From contig NZ_VIWT01000001.1 in assembly GCF_007829815.1 (NCBI RefSeq), forward strand, positions 5,667,001 through 5,731,000: a DNA stretch of 64,000 nucleotides, written 5' to 3'. Each line of letters begins with the position of its first letter. Positions within the stretch are counted from its first letter, which is position 1. The notes beneath the pieces are model-generated. The model saw nothing but the letters and a program-made list of their open reading frames with translations. It did not search any database and was not told where the DNA came from. The DNA is from Kitasatospora viridis. GTDB lineage: Bacteria > Actinomycetota > Actinomycetes > Streptomycetales > Streptomycetaceae. The translations under genes were made by a program, and so were the position numbers. This document shows, piece after piece, positions 1 through 7,940 of the stretch.

Positions 1-145
1 AGACGGAGTGGCTGATCCCGGCCTCGCGCTGGATCGCCGCGCCGAGGAACCGCTCCAGCAGGGCGGAGGTGTTGAGCAGCACGCCGACCGCCTGGATGCG
101 CGGATCCTCGACCGGGTGCTCGGGGCTCGGTGCGGGCTGGGTCAT
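1..145 (-). CDS. MarR-like transcriptional regulator (N-terminal part)
   Basis: Only the first 48 codons lie in the window; the gene runs off the left edge. The visible part has a helical stretch (VGVLLNTSALLERFLGAAIQ) followed by EAGISHSV, which fits the start of a MarR-family protein before its winged helix (usual family form is GLSxSQFEVL). The start is the ATG at 145. A TACGGT hexamer at 157-152 sits exactly six bases upstream on this strand and there is no Shine-Dalgarno sequence, so the message is probably leaderless. The adjacent NAD(P)H-binding reductase is on the same strand but upstream, 28 bp away, so the two may be co-transcribed. The family call is tentative because the DNA-binding domain is outside the window. 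Confidence 0.55.
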   Translation of the reverse strand, partial: MTQPAPSPEHPVEDPRIQAVGVLLNTSALLERFLGAAIQREAGISHSV

Positions 146-173
146 CGGGGGACCGTACCAGCTGCCGGTGCCG

Positions 174-809
174 TCAGTAGCCGACCGTGAACCGCTCGCC
201 CAGGTGGGCCGGGTCCTCGATCTCGTCGACCAGGGCGGCCGCGTAGTCCTCGGTGCTGATCCGGCTGGCGCCCTCGGCGTCGACCACCAGGTCCTCGCGG
301 TCGGTGCGGTAGCTGCCGGTGCGCTCGCCGGGCGCGATGGTGCCGGCCGGGCTGAACGAGGTCCAGGTCACGTCGGTGACGGTGCGCAGGTGGTCGAGCG
401 CGTCGCCGTGCGCGTGGGCGATCGGGAGCAGCCAGTCGGGGAAGCCGGGCGCGTCCCAGACCTGGCTGCCGTCGGGGGTGCGCAGCGAGCCGGCGCCGCC
501 GACCTGGATCAGCCGCGGCGCCTCCTCGCCCAGCAGTCGCAGGCCGGCGACCACGGAGCGGGCGGCGGAGCTGATGTTGGCCGCGTCGCCGCCGACCGCG
601 CTGACCAGCACCTGGTGGCCGGTGGCCGCCCCGGCCACCGAGGCCGGGTCCAGCACATCGCCGGTGGTCACGGTGAGGTTGGGGTGCTGCTCGGTGACGC
701 TGGCCGGGTTGCGGACCACGGCGGTGACCTGGTGGCCGCGCTCCAGGGCCTCGCGGACGATGCGGCTTCCGATGGTGCCGTTGGCACCGATGACGGCGAT
801 GGTGGACAT
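174..809 (-). CDS. NAD(P)H-binding oxidoreductase (atypical SDR)
   Basis: A protein of 211 residues starting MSTIAVIGANGTIGSRIVRE. The GANGTIG loop near residues 7-13 is the dinucleotide-binding glycine motif of the NAD(P)H-binding (NmrA/YwnB-like) atypical SDRs, and the length is normal for that family. There is no clear YxxxK catalytic pair, as is usual in this group. The ATG at 809 was chosen because GAGAGG lies about 8 bases upstream; an in-frame start 39 bases further out has no such site. Proteins of this type often reduce quinones or serve as NADPH sensors, but the substrate cannot be read from the sequence. It may be controlled with or by the downstream MarR-like gene. Confidence 0.8.
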   Translation of the reverse strand: MSTIAVIGANGTIGSRIVREALERGHQVTAVVRNPASVTEQHPNLTVTTGDVLDPASVAGAATGHQVLVSAVGGDAANISSAARSVVAGLRLLGEEAPRLIQVGGAGSLRTPDGSQVWDAPGFPDWLLPIAHAHGDALDHLRTVTDVTWTSFSPAGTIAPGERTGSYRTDREDLVVDAEGASRISTEDYAAALVDEIEDPAHLGERFTVGY

Positions 810-881
810 CGGGTGGTCCTCTCGATAGGCACGTGCCGTGTTCCGCACGCAGTGTTACCTGAGTGAACAGTACCTGACTGC

Positions 882-2420
882 TCAGGTATTCCCCTCGGGT
901 GGCAGGAACTCCCGGACCGCGGCCACCGTGTCCGCCTCCGCCGCCGACTTGTCCGCCCGGTAGCGCAGCACCCGGGCGAACCGCAGGGTCACCCCGGCCG
1001 GGTACCGGCTGGACCGCTGCACGCCGTCGAAGGCGATCTCCACCACCAGCTCGGGGCGCACCAGCACGCCCCACGCCGGCTGCTCCACCGCCAGCTCGCG
1101 CAGCCGCTCCGTCTGCCAGTCCAGCAGCCGGTCGGTCAGGCCCTTGAAGGTCTTGCCGAGCATGGCGAACGAGCCGTCCGGCTCCCGGGCGCCCAGGTGC
1201 AGGTTGGACAGGCGCCCGGCCCGCCGGCCGTGGCCCCACTCGGCACCCAGCACCACCAGGTCCAGGGTGTGCACCGGCTTGACCTTCAACCAGGCGGTGC
1301 CCCGGCGGCCCGCCGTGTAGGGCGCGTCCAGCGCCTTGGCGACCACCCCCTCCTGACCCCGCGCCAGCGCCGCCGCGGCGAACTCCTCGGCGGCGGCCGA
1401 CTCCCCGGCGGCCAGCACCCGGCGGCGCACCAGCAGCCGGGCCGGCACCAGTCGGGCCAGCTCGGCGTGCCGCTCGGCGGTGGGCAGCTCCAGCAGGTCG
1501 CGGCCGTCCAGCGCGAGCAGGTCGAAGAAGACCGGGGTGAGCGGCAGCGCCCCGCTGGCCCCGGGCACGTCCAGCCGGGAGCCGACCCGCCCGGCGGTCT
1601 GCTGGAACGGGCGGGGCCGGCCCCGCGGGTCCAGCGCGACCAGTTCGCCGTCCAGCACCACCCGCTCGGCGGGCAGCGCCAGCGCGGCGGCGACCACCTC
1701 GGGCAGCCGCGCGGTGATCTCGTCCAGGGTCCGGGTGAAGACCCGCACCACCGGCCCGTCCCGGTGCACCTGGATCCGGATGCCGTCCAGCTTCTCGTCC
1801 AGCACGCACGGTCCGAGCCGGTCCAGCGCCTCCCCGACCGACTTCGCGGTGTGCGCGAGCATCGGCAGCACCGGCCGGCCCACGGTGAGCCGGAACCCGG
1901 CCAGGGCCGCCGGACCGTCGGCCAGCAGGCGCTCGGCGACGGCGCCGAGCGAGCCGCCGAGCATCACCGCCCGGCGGACCTCGGCCGCCGGCGCACCGGC
2001 GGCTTCGGCCAGCGCGTCCACCGCGACCGCGTCCAGCGCGCCCTGGCGGACCTCGCCGCCGATCAGCCGGACCAGGAACTCCTGCTCCTCGGCGGTGGCC
2101 CGGCTGAGCAGCCGCTCGACCAGCTCGCGCCGCCCGGCCTGCGCCCCGGCGCCGTGCACCGCGCCCAGCTCGGTGAGCGCCGCGTCCACCTGAGCGACCG
2201 TCAGGGTCGGCGCGCCGGCGGGCGGCACGGGCTCGGCCAGGCTGCTCCAGCCGACCCCGATCCGGCGCTGCGGCAGCCGCCCGGCCAGGTAGGTGATCAC
2301 CACCGGTGCCTCGGCGGGCGCGGTGCCCCGGAACAGCTCGGCGAGCAGTGCGGTCTTGCGGGAGCGGGCGGAGGTGGCGGCGACCTCGCGGGAGGTCCGG
2401 GCGAGTTCGGCCAGCAGCAT
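882..2420 (-). CDS. ATP-dependent DNA ligase (LigB-like)
   Basis: A 512-residue protein with the nucleotidyl-transferase signature DEKLDGIRIQ; the adenylated lysine is K210 in the KLDG motif. About 190 residues of helical DNA-binding domain precede it, then the adenylation domain (about 200-400) and an OB-fold domain with the LDLVVLGAEWGHGRR region. This order and length match the actinobacterial ATP-dependent ligases of LigB type, which lack a polymerase or nuclease module. It would seal nicked duplex DNA using ATP. The start is ATG 2420; its ribosome site is weak, but an AT-containing GAGCAT hexamer lies six bases upstream. It is divergent from the DUF2277 gene. It is one of three double-strand-break or nick-repair loci in the window. 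Confidence 0.9.
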   Translation of the reverse strand: MLLAELARTSREVAATSARSRKTALLAELFRGTAPAEAPVVITYLAGRLPQRRIGVGWSSLAEPVPPAGAPTLTVAQVDAALTELGAVHGAGAQAGRRELVERLLSRATAEEQEFLVRLIGGEVRQGALDAVAVDALAEAAGAPAAEVRRAVMLGGSLGAVAERLLADGPAALAGFRLTVGRPVLPMLAHTAKSVGEALDRLGPCVLDEKLDGIRIQVHRDGPVVRVFTRTLDEITARLPEVVAAALALPAERVVLDGELVALDPRGRPRPFQQTAGRVGSRLDVPGASGALPLTPVFFDLLALDGRDLLELPTAERHAELARLVPARLLVRRRVLAAGESAAAEEFAAAALARGQEGVVAKALDAPYTAGRRGTAWLKVKPVHTLDLVVLGAEWGHGRRAGRLSNLHLGAREPDGSFAMLGKTFKGLTDRLLDWQTERLRELAVEQPAWGVLVRPELVVEIAFDGVQRSSRYPAGVTLRFARVLRYRADKSAAEADTVAAVREFLPPEGNT

Positions 2421-2478
2421 GCCCTCATGCTCGCCCGGGGGCCCGGGGCGCGCGAGTCACCGGTGCCAGACTGGACGC

Positions 2479-2691
2479 ATGTGCCGAAGCATCAAGACCC
2501 TGCGTCCGCCGATGGAGCCCGAGGTGACGGAGGAGGACATCCACGCGGCCGCCCTGCAGTACGTCCGCAAGGTGTCCGGCTTCCGTGCCCCGGCCGCGCA
2601 CAACCGGGAGGTGTTCGACCAGGCGGTGGCCGCCGTCGCCGCCGCGACCGCCGCCCTGCTCGCCGGCCTGGAGGTGCGCGGCACCCATTGA
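2479..2691 (+). CDS. DUF2277 family small protein
   Basis: A 70-residue protein starting MCRSIKTLRPP and rich in Ala and Val helix further on. The MCRSIKTLR start and the later VRKVSGFRAP segment are characteristic of the DUF2277 family, which is widespread in actinobacteria and has no assigned function. No membrane segment or signal peptide is visible. The CAGACT hexamer six bases before the ATG and lack of a ribosome-binding site suggest a leaderless transcript. It is divergent from the ligase gene, 58 bp away, and converges on the LAXTG protein gene, with a perfect hairpin between them. Confidence 0.85.
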   Translation: MCRSIKTLRPPMEPEVTEEDIHAAALQYVRKVSGFRAPAAHNREVFDQAVAAVAAATAALLAGLEVRGTH

Positions 2692-2701
2692 GCCGGGAAC
2701 G

Positions 2702-2742
2702 CGGGAGCGCCCGTGCCGCCGTGGGCGGCACGGGCGCTCCCG
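2702..2742. terminator. Bidirectional terminator hairpin
   Basis: Perfect inverted repeat with 19-bp arms (2702-2720 and 2724-2742) and a 3-base loop, placed exactly between the stop codons of two convergent genes. It has no U-tract, as is common in high-GC actinobacteria. Confidence 0.85.
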
Positions 2743-2756
2743 TCACGGCTCCCGGG

Positions 2757-3710
2757 TCAGCGGGTGCCGGCCGAGCGGCGGCGGGCGACCACGATCGCGC
2801 CGGCGCCGACGGCCAGCAGCACCGCACCGCCGATCGCGACCTCGGTCAGCGCGCTGCCGTTGGTGCCGGTGAAGGCCAGCTTGGTCGGGGTGGTGGAGAC
2901 CGGCTTGACGACCGGCGAGCCGACCGGAGCCGCGGTGCTGGTCGAGCCGGACGGCGTGGCCGAGGCGCTCGGGGAGGCCGAGGCCGAGGCCGTCGGCGCG
3001 CCGCCGGCCGGGGTGCTCGCCGAGGGCTTGGTCGACGGGCCCGTGGTGCCGGCCGGCGCGGTGGTCGCGGTGCTGGCCGAGGGCTGGGCGGTACCCGGGG
3101 TGGTCGGGTTGCCGGCCGGGGTGCTCGGGTTGCCCGCGGGCGTGCTGGGGTTGCCCGCCGGGGTGCTCTGGCTCGGGGCCGGGGCGGGGGTGCAGTCGTG
3201 GTCGCCACCGTTCCAGTGCGCGATCAGCGGCTGGTCGGTGTCCTGCCCGAAGACGCCCTTGGGGTAGTGCGGCGCGTCGGCGCCCGCGAACTTCCGGCTG
3301 CTGTTGTACAGGTCGATCTGGCCGTAGCAGCCCGAAGCGAGGGAACCCGTCACGTCGAGGGTGATCCGGGAGTTCTTGCTGTTCAGCGTGCCGGTGGCCC
3401 AGCCCGCCAGGGTCTGCACGCCCGAGCTGGGCCAGCTGGGGCCCTGGGTGTCGTAGGCGGCCAGCGAGATCGGGTAGTCGCAGCCCTGGCCGACGTCGCC
3501 GGTGAGCTTGACCAGGATCTGCTGGACCGGCTTGCCGAACTGGTCGTCGGTGGTCCAGCTCTTGCCGTTGTCGACCGAGTAGGAGATCTGCGCGTCGTCG
3601 CAGCTGTTCACGTCATGGGCCTGGGCGGTGCCCGCGAGGGCGAGCGGAGCGGCGGCGGCTATGCCGGCCGCCGTCAGCGCCGGGAGGATCCGGCGGAGTC
3701 GGTGCTGCAC
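2757..3710 (-). CDS. Secreted LAXTG-anchored cell-surface protein
   Basis: A 317-residue protein. It starts at a GTG (3710) with AGGGAG about 9 bases upstream. A Sec signal follows: RLRR, a hydrophobic core of Ala and Leu, then an AQA-H cleavage site near residue 31. The middle (about 32-185) has four or more Cys and looks like an extracellular domain. It is followed by a Pro/Thr/Ala/Ser-rich wall-spanning region containing three exact-phase 7-residue repeats (PAGNPST type). The C-terminus has LAFTG at 277-281, a hydrophobic helix and RRRSAGTR, which is the LAXTG sorting signal recognised by class E sortases of streptomycetes. Role on the cell surface is unknown; by analogy it is wall-anchored. 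A strong hairpin lies 35 bases upstream of the start. Confidence 0.85.
   Translation of the reverse strand: MQHRLRRILPALTAAGIAAAAPLALAGTAQAHDVNSCDDAQISYSVDNGKSWTTDDQFGKPVQQILVKLTGDVGQGCDYPISLAAYDTQGPSWPSSGVQTLAGWATGTLNSKNSRITLDVTGSLASGCYGQIDLYNSSRKFAGADAPHYPKGVFGQDTDQPLIAHWNGGDHDCTPAPAPSQSTPAGNPSTPAGNPSTPAGNPTTPGTAQPSASTATTAPAGTTGPSTKPSASTPAGGAPTASASASPSASATPSGSTSTAAPVGSPVVKPVSTTPTKLAFTGTNGSALTEVAIGGAVLLAVGAGAIVVARRRSAGTR
3100..3162. repeat. Three 21-bp tandem repeats inside the LAXTG gene
   Basis: Three head-to-tail 21-bp units (3100-3120, 3121-3141, 3142-3162) that encode a 7-residue Pro/Gly/Asn/Ser/Thr repeat in the wall-spanning stalk. The frame is kept because 21 is a multiple of three, so copy number can vary without breaking the protein. 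Confidence 0.8.
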
Positions 3711-3744
3711 GTGTGGTTGCTCCCTGAAACGATGGTGCGTACGC

Positions 3745-3784
3745 GCCCTGGTGGGGGCCGCCGGACGGCGGCCCCCACCAGGGC
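3745..3784 (-). terminator. Strong hairpin between the 3879 gene and the LAXTG gene
   Basis: Perfect inverted repeat with 19-bp arms (3745-3763 and 3766-3784) and a 2-base centre. It lies 95 bases after the stop codon of the upstream minus-strand gene, so it probably ends the 4.4-6.7 kb operon. It is only 35 bases from the GTG of the LAXTG gene, so it could also sit in that gene's leader. Confidence 0.7.
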
Positions 3785-3878
3785 GTCTGCATCTTGAGAG
3801 CGGTGACGATAGCGGACTTCCGCCCGGCTTCCGAGCCCGGGGCACGCGGGGTGTTGACGGCGGCTCAGGCAGGGCGGT

Positions 3879-4433
3879 TCAGCCGTGCACCTCGGGGTCG
3901 GGGGAGGGCTTCGGCCCGGTCGGCCGGCCCAGCAGGTCGAGCAGCCGGCGCTGCGGGTCGCCGCCCGCCCCCTGCTCGGGGGCGACCCGGTGCAGGGCGA
4001 ACGCCACCAGCTCCGGCGCCAGCCGCCCGTCCTGGCAGGTGGCGTGTGCCAAGTCCCAGGTGGCCACGGTGAGCTGCACCGTGAGCTGCGCGCAGTACTC
4101 CACCGCCGGGCCGCAGAAGTCGGCCGAGCCGATCTCCCGGTCCAGCGCGCCCGGCGCGGCGAAGGCCGCCCGGGCCGCGTCGGCCGCCTGCGACCAGTCC
4201 GCCGACGGGTCCCCGGTCGCTGGCACCGCGCCGCCGCCCAGCAGCTCCGGCACCCGCGCCTGCGCGGCGGTCAGCCGCTCGACCAGCTCGCGCACCGAGC
4301 CGTCGGCCGTCGCCACCGCCCACTGGTTGCGGGCCACCTCCTCGACCCGCCGGCCGAACGAGGCGACCGCCTCCGGGTAGAGCCGCAGCAGCTCGCGCCC
4401 CCGCTCCCGGCGCACCCGCGCGTCCTCGGTCAT
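3879..4433 (-). CDS. TIGR03086-like DinB/maleylpyruvate isomerase-fold protein
   Basis: A 184-residue protein with an N-terminal helical bundle and the conserved section VQLTVATWDLAHATCQDGRL in its second half. The WDLAHATCQD motif, with a His in a helix before Asp/Gly, is typical of actinobacterial TIGR03086 proteins, a branch of the DinB/mycothiol-dependent maleylpyruvate isomerase fold that binds a divalent metal through His residues. The full family motif normally has an additional His near the N-terminus that I cannot locate clearly here, so metal binding is uncertain. The ATG at 4433 has GAGG 6 bases upstream and lies 8 bases after the stop codon of the DUF6158 gene, indicating one operon. 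Confidence 0.65.
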   Translation of the reverse strand: MTEDARVRRERGRELLRLYPEAVASFGRRVEEVARNQWAVATADGSVRELVERLTAAQARVPELLGGGAVPATGDPSADWSQAADAARAAFAAPGALDREIGSADFCGPAVEYCAQLTVQLTVATWDLAHATCQDGRLAPELVAFALHRVAPEQGAGGDPQRRLLDLLGRPTGPKPSPDPEVHG

Positions 4434-4441
4434 CGGGGGCC

Positions 4442-4720
4442 TCAGCTCGGCGTCGCCTCGATCCGGGCCGCGGTCTCCCGGGCCCGGGCGCCGGACCGGG
4501 TTCGGCCCGCCGTCACCAGCCGGGTCGGGTACCGGCGCAGGTACTCGGCCTCCAGCTCGGTGGAGCGCTCGGTGTGCCGGCGCAGGGCGTCGTCGGACCC
4601 GTAGAGGAAGGTCTCGTGCCGGGTGCGGTGCAGCTGCTCCAGCTCGTGCAGCAGGCGCTCGGCGGTCAGTTCGGTCGCCGCGACGCCCTCGGCGCCGTCC
4701 GGGTTGGCGGTCAATCGCAT
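4442..4720 (-). CDS. DUF6158 family small protein
   Basis: A 92-residue soluble protein. It has ELTAERLLHELEQLHRTRHE, then SDDALRRHTERSTELEAEYL, which match the DUF6158 family of short actinobacterial proteins that are mostly charged helix. Function is unknown; these genes often sit beside stress-related genes, and here a hemerythrin-like gene lies 65 bp upstream on the same strand. The start is ATG 4720, with GGAGGC upstream. The next gene begins 8 bases after its stop. Confidence 0.8.
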   Translation of the reverse strand: MRLTANPDGAEGVAATELTAERLLHELEQLHRTRHETFLYGSDDALRRHTERSTELEAEYLRRYPTRLVTAGRTRSGARARETAARIEATPS

Positions 4721-4785
4721 GGCGGGTGCCTCCGCTGCTGTCGGTTGCTGTCGATCGGTCTCGGATGCTCGCAACGTCGCCCCCG

Positions 4786-5280
4786 CTATCCCGGTGCCCC
4801 GGAGGAGGCACCGGAAACCGGCCCGGGCGGATGCCGCGGCGCGGTCTCCCGCACGGCCAGCAGCCGCAGGCCGATGTCCTGCAGGTCCTTGCGGCGCAGC
4901 GCGGCCCGCAGCAGCGGGAACCAGTCCCGCTCCTCGCGCTCCATCTGCCGCACCGCCGCCGTCAGCAGCTCCGCCATGCCGCCCTCGAAGCCCGGGTCCG
5001 CCGGGCCCCGGTCGGCCACCTCCTCGCAGAGCCGGTCGATCGCCCGGTGGTCCTGGAAGCCGAGCACGGCCGGGTGCGCGGGGTCGTGCAGCAGCTCGAC
5101 GACCACCGGGTTGAGCACCTCGTCCACCAGGTACGAGTGGATGGTGAGGTCGTGCACGATGTGCTGGGCCAGGTCGGCGCGGCCCGCCCGGTCGCCCGGA
5201 TCCGCCGCGTGGTACGCCTTGAAGAGCCGCAGCAGCTCCTTGTGCTCCTGCTTCAGCAGCACGATCGCGTCGGTGGACAT
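4786..5280 (-). CDS. Hemerythrin HHE-domain protein
   Basis: A 164-residue protein of four helices. Candidate iron ligands are visible: H in KQEHKEL, H in DLTIHSYLVDEV, H in FQDHRAID and the late E/H helix REERDWFP. This is the actinobacterial HHE-type hemerythrin pattern, which binds a non-haem di-iron centre and is thought to handle oxygen, nitric oxide or peroxide. The ATG at 5280 has GAGAGGTGAG just upstream; a GTG two codons earlier is possible. A sequence CACCATCGGTAGC lies 33-45 bases upstream and resembles the sequence just before the starts of two NHEJ genes in this window. Confidence 0.85.
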   Translation of the reverse strand: MSTDAIVLLKQEHKELLRLFKAYHAADPGDRAGRADLAQHIVHDLTIHSYLVDEVLNPVVVELLHDPAHPAVLGFQDHRAIDRLCEEVADRGPADPGFEGGMAELLTAAVRQMEREERDWFPLLRAALRRKDLQDIGLRLLAVRETAPRHPPGPVSGASSGAPG

Positions 5281-5382
5281 CCGCACTCACCTCTCGGGTC
5301 CGCAGCGCCCCTGCTACCGATGGTGCCAAAACCGCAGGTCGGGCGGGCGGATCTCAGCGGCCAACCGGGTGGCCGGCGGTGG

Positions 5383-5607
5383 TCAGGGCAGCGGGATCCG
5401 GCCCCGCAGGACCTCGCGCCACAGGCGCCGCAGCCGGGTGGCCGGGCCCTGGTCGGGGTTGCGGCCGGCCGCCAGCGCGGCCGCCTCGGCGACCCGGTCG
5501 CGGCTGCGCCGCCACTGCTCGAAGCGGCGGGCCAGCTCGGGGTTCTCGGCGGCCAGGCGGCTCTCGATCCGCCGGATCTCGCGCAGTTCCCTCCGGGAGA
5601 GGTCCAT
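5383..5607 (-). CDS. DUF3040-like small protein
   Basis: A 74-residue, highly charged protein starting MDLSRRELREIRRIESRLAA. This matches the start of the DUF3040 family (consensus MxLSxxExRxLxxIExxLxxEDP), but the two membrane helices that normally follow are absent; the C-terminus is basic and soluble. It may be a shortened member. I chose ATG 5607 because it places the family start motif at the N-terminus; the GTG at 5616 is an alternative. It is 28 bases after the LigC stop codon and 102 bases before the hemerythrin start, so it probably shares their transcript. Confidence 0.7.
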   Translation of the reverse strand: MDLSRRELREIRRIESRLAAENPELARRFEQWRRSRDRVAEAAALAAGRNPDQGPATRLRRLWREVLRGRIPLP

Positions 5608-5635
5608 CTCGCTCACCTGCTGTCCGGGTCGGCGG

Positions 5636-6703
5636 TCAGCTTCCGGTCTCCAGCAGCTCGGCCAGGTCGTAGCCGACCGGCTCCTCCAGCTGGGTGTAGT
5701 CGCAGCTCGTCGGGGAGCGGTCCGGGCGCCAGCGCTGGAAGCGGGTGGTGTGTCGGAACCGCGTGCCTTCCATGTGATCGTACGCGACCTCGCAGACCCG
5801 CTCAGGGCGGAGCGCGACCCACTGGGCGTCCTTGCCGCCGCTCCACCGGCTGGGTGCGCCGGGCAGCCGGCCGGCCTCGTGCGCGGCCTCGTCGGTCCAG
5901 GCGGCCCACGGGTGGCCGGCCGGGTCGGCCATCCGCAGCGGGGCCAGTTCCTCGGCCAGCTCGCGGCGGCGGGCGGCGGTGAAGGAGGAGCAGACGCCCA
6001 CGTGCTGGAGCACGCCGGCCGCGTCGTACAGGCCCAGCAGCAGTGAGCCGACGCCCTGCCCGTCCTTGTGGTCCCGGTAGCCGGCCAGCACGCAGTCGGC
6101 GGTCCGGCCGTGCTTGATCTTGAACATCGAGCGGACCCCCGGCCGGTACGGCTGGTCCAGCGGTTTGGCCACCACCCCGTCCAGCCCCGCGCCCTCGAAC
6201 CGGGTGAACCAGACCTCGGCCAGCGCCCGGTCGGTGGTGGCCGGCGCCAGGTGCACCCACGGGCCGGCGCCGGCCAGCGCGGCGGTCAGCGCCGCCCGCC
6301 GCTCGCCCAGCGGGCTCTCCATGAGCGCCCGGTCACCGAGGGCCAGCAGGTCGAAGGCGATGAAGCTCGCCGGGCTCTCCGCCGCCAGCTTGCGCACCCG
6401 GGAGGCGGCCGGGTGGATCCGCTCCTGGAGCTCCTCGAAGTGCAGCCGGCCGTCGTGCGCCAGCACGATCTCGCCGTCCAGCACGCAGCGCTGCGGCAGC
6501 TCGGCCCGGAAGGCGTCCAGCAGCTCGGGGAAGTAGCGGGCCAGCGACTTGCCGGTGCGGCTGGCGACCTCGACCTCCTCGCCGTCACGGAACACGATCG
6601 CGCGGAAGCCGTCCCACTTGGCCTCGTAGTGCATGCCCTCGGGGATCGCGGTGACCGCCTTGGCCAGCATCGGCTGGACCGGCGGCAGCACGGGAAGGTC
6701 CAT
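5636..6703 (-). CDS. ligC: ATP-dependent DNA ligase (LigC-like)
   Basis: A 355-residue ligase. The adenylation motif is YEAKWDGFRA with lysine K29 in KWDG. Other nucleotidyl-transferase motifs are visible: LDGEIV, FDLLAL, GVVAKPL and MFKIKHGRTADCVLAGY. The C-terminal half is an OB-fold. The short N-terminal region and total length fit the LigC group of actinobacterial ligases that contribute to NHEJ with Ku and stand-alone polymerases. It begins at ATG 6703. CACCATCAGTGGC sits directly before the ATG, a near copy of the sequence before the second polymerase gene. It is divergent from the LigD-type polymerase, 219 bp away. Confidence 0.9.
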   Translation of the reverse strand: MDLPVLPPVQPMLAKAVTAIPEGMHYEAKWDGFRAIVFRDGEEVEVASRTGKSLARYFPELLDAFRAELPQRCVLDGEIVLAHDGRLHFEELQERIHPAASRVRKLAAESPASFIAFDLLALGDRALMESPLGERRAALTAALAGAGPWVHLAPATTDRALAEVWFTRFEGAGLDGVVAKPLDQPYRPGVRSMFKIKHGRTADCVLAGYRDHKDGQGVGSLLLGLYDAAGVLQHVGVCSSFTAARRRELAEELAPLRMADPAGHPWAAWTDEAAHEAGRLPGAPSRWSGGKDAQWVALRPERVCEVAYDHMEGTRFRHTTRFQRWRPDRSPTSCDYTQLEEPVGYDLAELLETGS

Positions 6704-6922
6704 GCCACTGATGGTGCGTCAAGCCCGCGCGCGCCGCAGCGCGGCGGCACAGGCCTACCGGCGGTTGGGGGGCGGCGTCGCGGCGCCCGGACTCTCGCCT
6801 GGACGGCTTCTCCTCAGTCGCCGATGCTCCGCATGGACTCCCTCGTCGGCGCCGCCCAGACTCGGCCCGGACACCGCTCCTTCTTCCACCCCCCAGCCGC
6901 CGGTAGGCCTTAGCTTGTGGGC

Positions 6923-7933
6923 ATGGCGGAATCGGTGGAACTGGAAGCCGGGGGGCGACTGGTCAAGGTGTCCAATCCGGGCAAGGTGTACTACCCGGAG
7001 CCCGGGTACACGAAGTTGGACGTGGCGGTCTACTACCAGGCGGTGGCCGAGGCGGTGCTGCGCGGGCTGCGCGACCGGCCGACCACGCTGCAGCGGTTCG
7101 TGGACGGGGTCGAGGGCGAGTCCTTCTACCAGAAGCGGGCGCCGAAGAACACGCCCGAGTGGCTGCCGACCGCGCGGATCTCCTTCCCCAGCGGGCGGTA
7201 CGCCGACGAGATCTGCCCCACCGAGCCGGCCGCCGTGCTCTGGGCCGCGAACCTCGGATGCCTCACCTTCCACCCCTGGCCGGTGCGGCGGGACGACACC
7301 GACCACCCCGACGAGCTGCGGATCGACCTCGACCCGCAGCCCGGCACCGACTTCACCGACGCGGTGCGCGCCGCCCACCAGCTGCGCGAGGTGCTGGCCG
7401 AGCACGGGCTGCGCGGCTGGCCGAAGACCTCCGGCGGGCGCGGCCTGCACGTGTACGTGCCGATCCGGCCGCAGTGGACCTTCGCCGAGGTGCGCCGCTG
7501 CGCGATCGCGCTGGGGCGGGCGCTGGAGCACCGGATGCCCGATCAGGTGACCACCAACTGGTGGAAGGAGGAGCGCGGGGTCAAGGTCTTCGTCGACTAC
7601 AACCAGATGGCCCGGGACCGCACCATCGCCTCCGCCTACTCGCTGCGGGCCCGCCCGCAGGCCACCGTCTCCACCCCGCTGCACTGGGTGGAGCTGGACG
7701 AGGTGACCCCGCTGGACTTCACGCTGCGCACGGTGCCGGTGCGCCTGGCCGAGGTCGGCGACCCGAACGCGGAGCAGGGTGACGAGGTGTTCGGGCTGGA
7801 GTCGGTGCTGGAGCTGGCGGAGCGTCAGGAGCGCGACCACGGGCTCGGCGAGCTGCCTTATCCGCCGGACCACCCGAAGGCGCCGGGCGAGCCGCCCCGG
7901 GTGCAGCCGAGCCGGGCCAGGAAGACCCCCTGA
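6923..7933 (+). CDS. ligD: LigD-type NHEJ polymerase (PolDom/primase)
   Basis: A 336-residue stand-alone archaeo-eukaryotic primase-type polymerase. The metal-binding acidic pair is in LRIDLDPQPG (D135 and D137), and a third Asp is in KVFVDYNQ (D225). The phosphate-binding KTSGGRGLHVYVP segment (168-180) and the LGCLTFHPW motif are also present. In NHEJ these enzymes add a few nucleotides, preferably ribonucleotides, at broken ends. The start is ATG 6923, because TAGCTT (6911-6916) is exactly six bases upstream, giving a leaderless message; a GTG at 6917 would be within that spacer. It is divergent from LigC and likely works with it and with Ku at 28.4 kb. Confidence 0.9.
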   Translation: MAESVELEAGGRLVKVSNPGKVYYPEPGYTKLDVAVYYQAVAEAVLRGLRDRPTTLQRFVDGVEGESFYQKRAPKNTPEWLPTARISFPSGRYADEICPTEPAAVLWAANLGCLTFHPWPVRRDDTDHPDELRIDLDPQPGTDFTDAVRAAHQLREVLAEHGLRGWPKTSGGRGLHVYVPIRPQWTFAEVRRCAIALGRALEHRMPDQVTTNWWKEERGVKVFVDYNQMARDRTIASAYSLRARPQATVSTPLHWVELDEVTPLDFTLRTVPVRLAEVGDPNAEQGDEVFGLESVLELAERQERDHGLGELPYPPDHPKAPGEPPRVQPSRARKTP

Positions 7934-7940
7934 CCCGGGG

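Noticed and set aside
3100-3162. Tandem units that might suggest a CRISPR array
   Set aside because: Only three 21-bp head-to-tail units without spacers, and they are in frame in a Pro/Ser/Thr stalk of a surface protein.
1197-3797. Very long open frames on the strand opposite to the ligase and surface protein genes
   Set aside because: At this GC content antisense frames lack stops by chance. These translate to Arg/Pro/Gly-rich sequence with no domain motifs, while the other strand has clear ligase and sorting-signal sequences.
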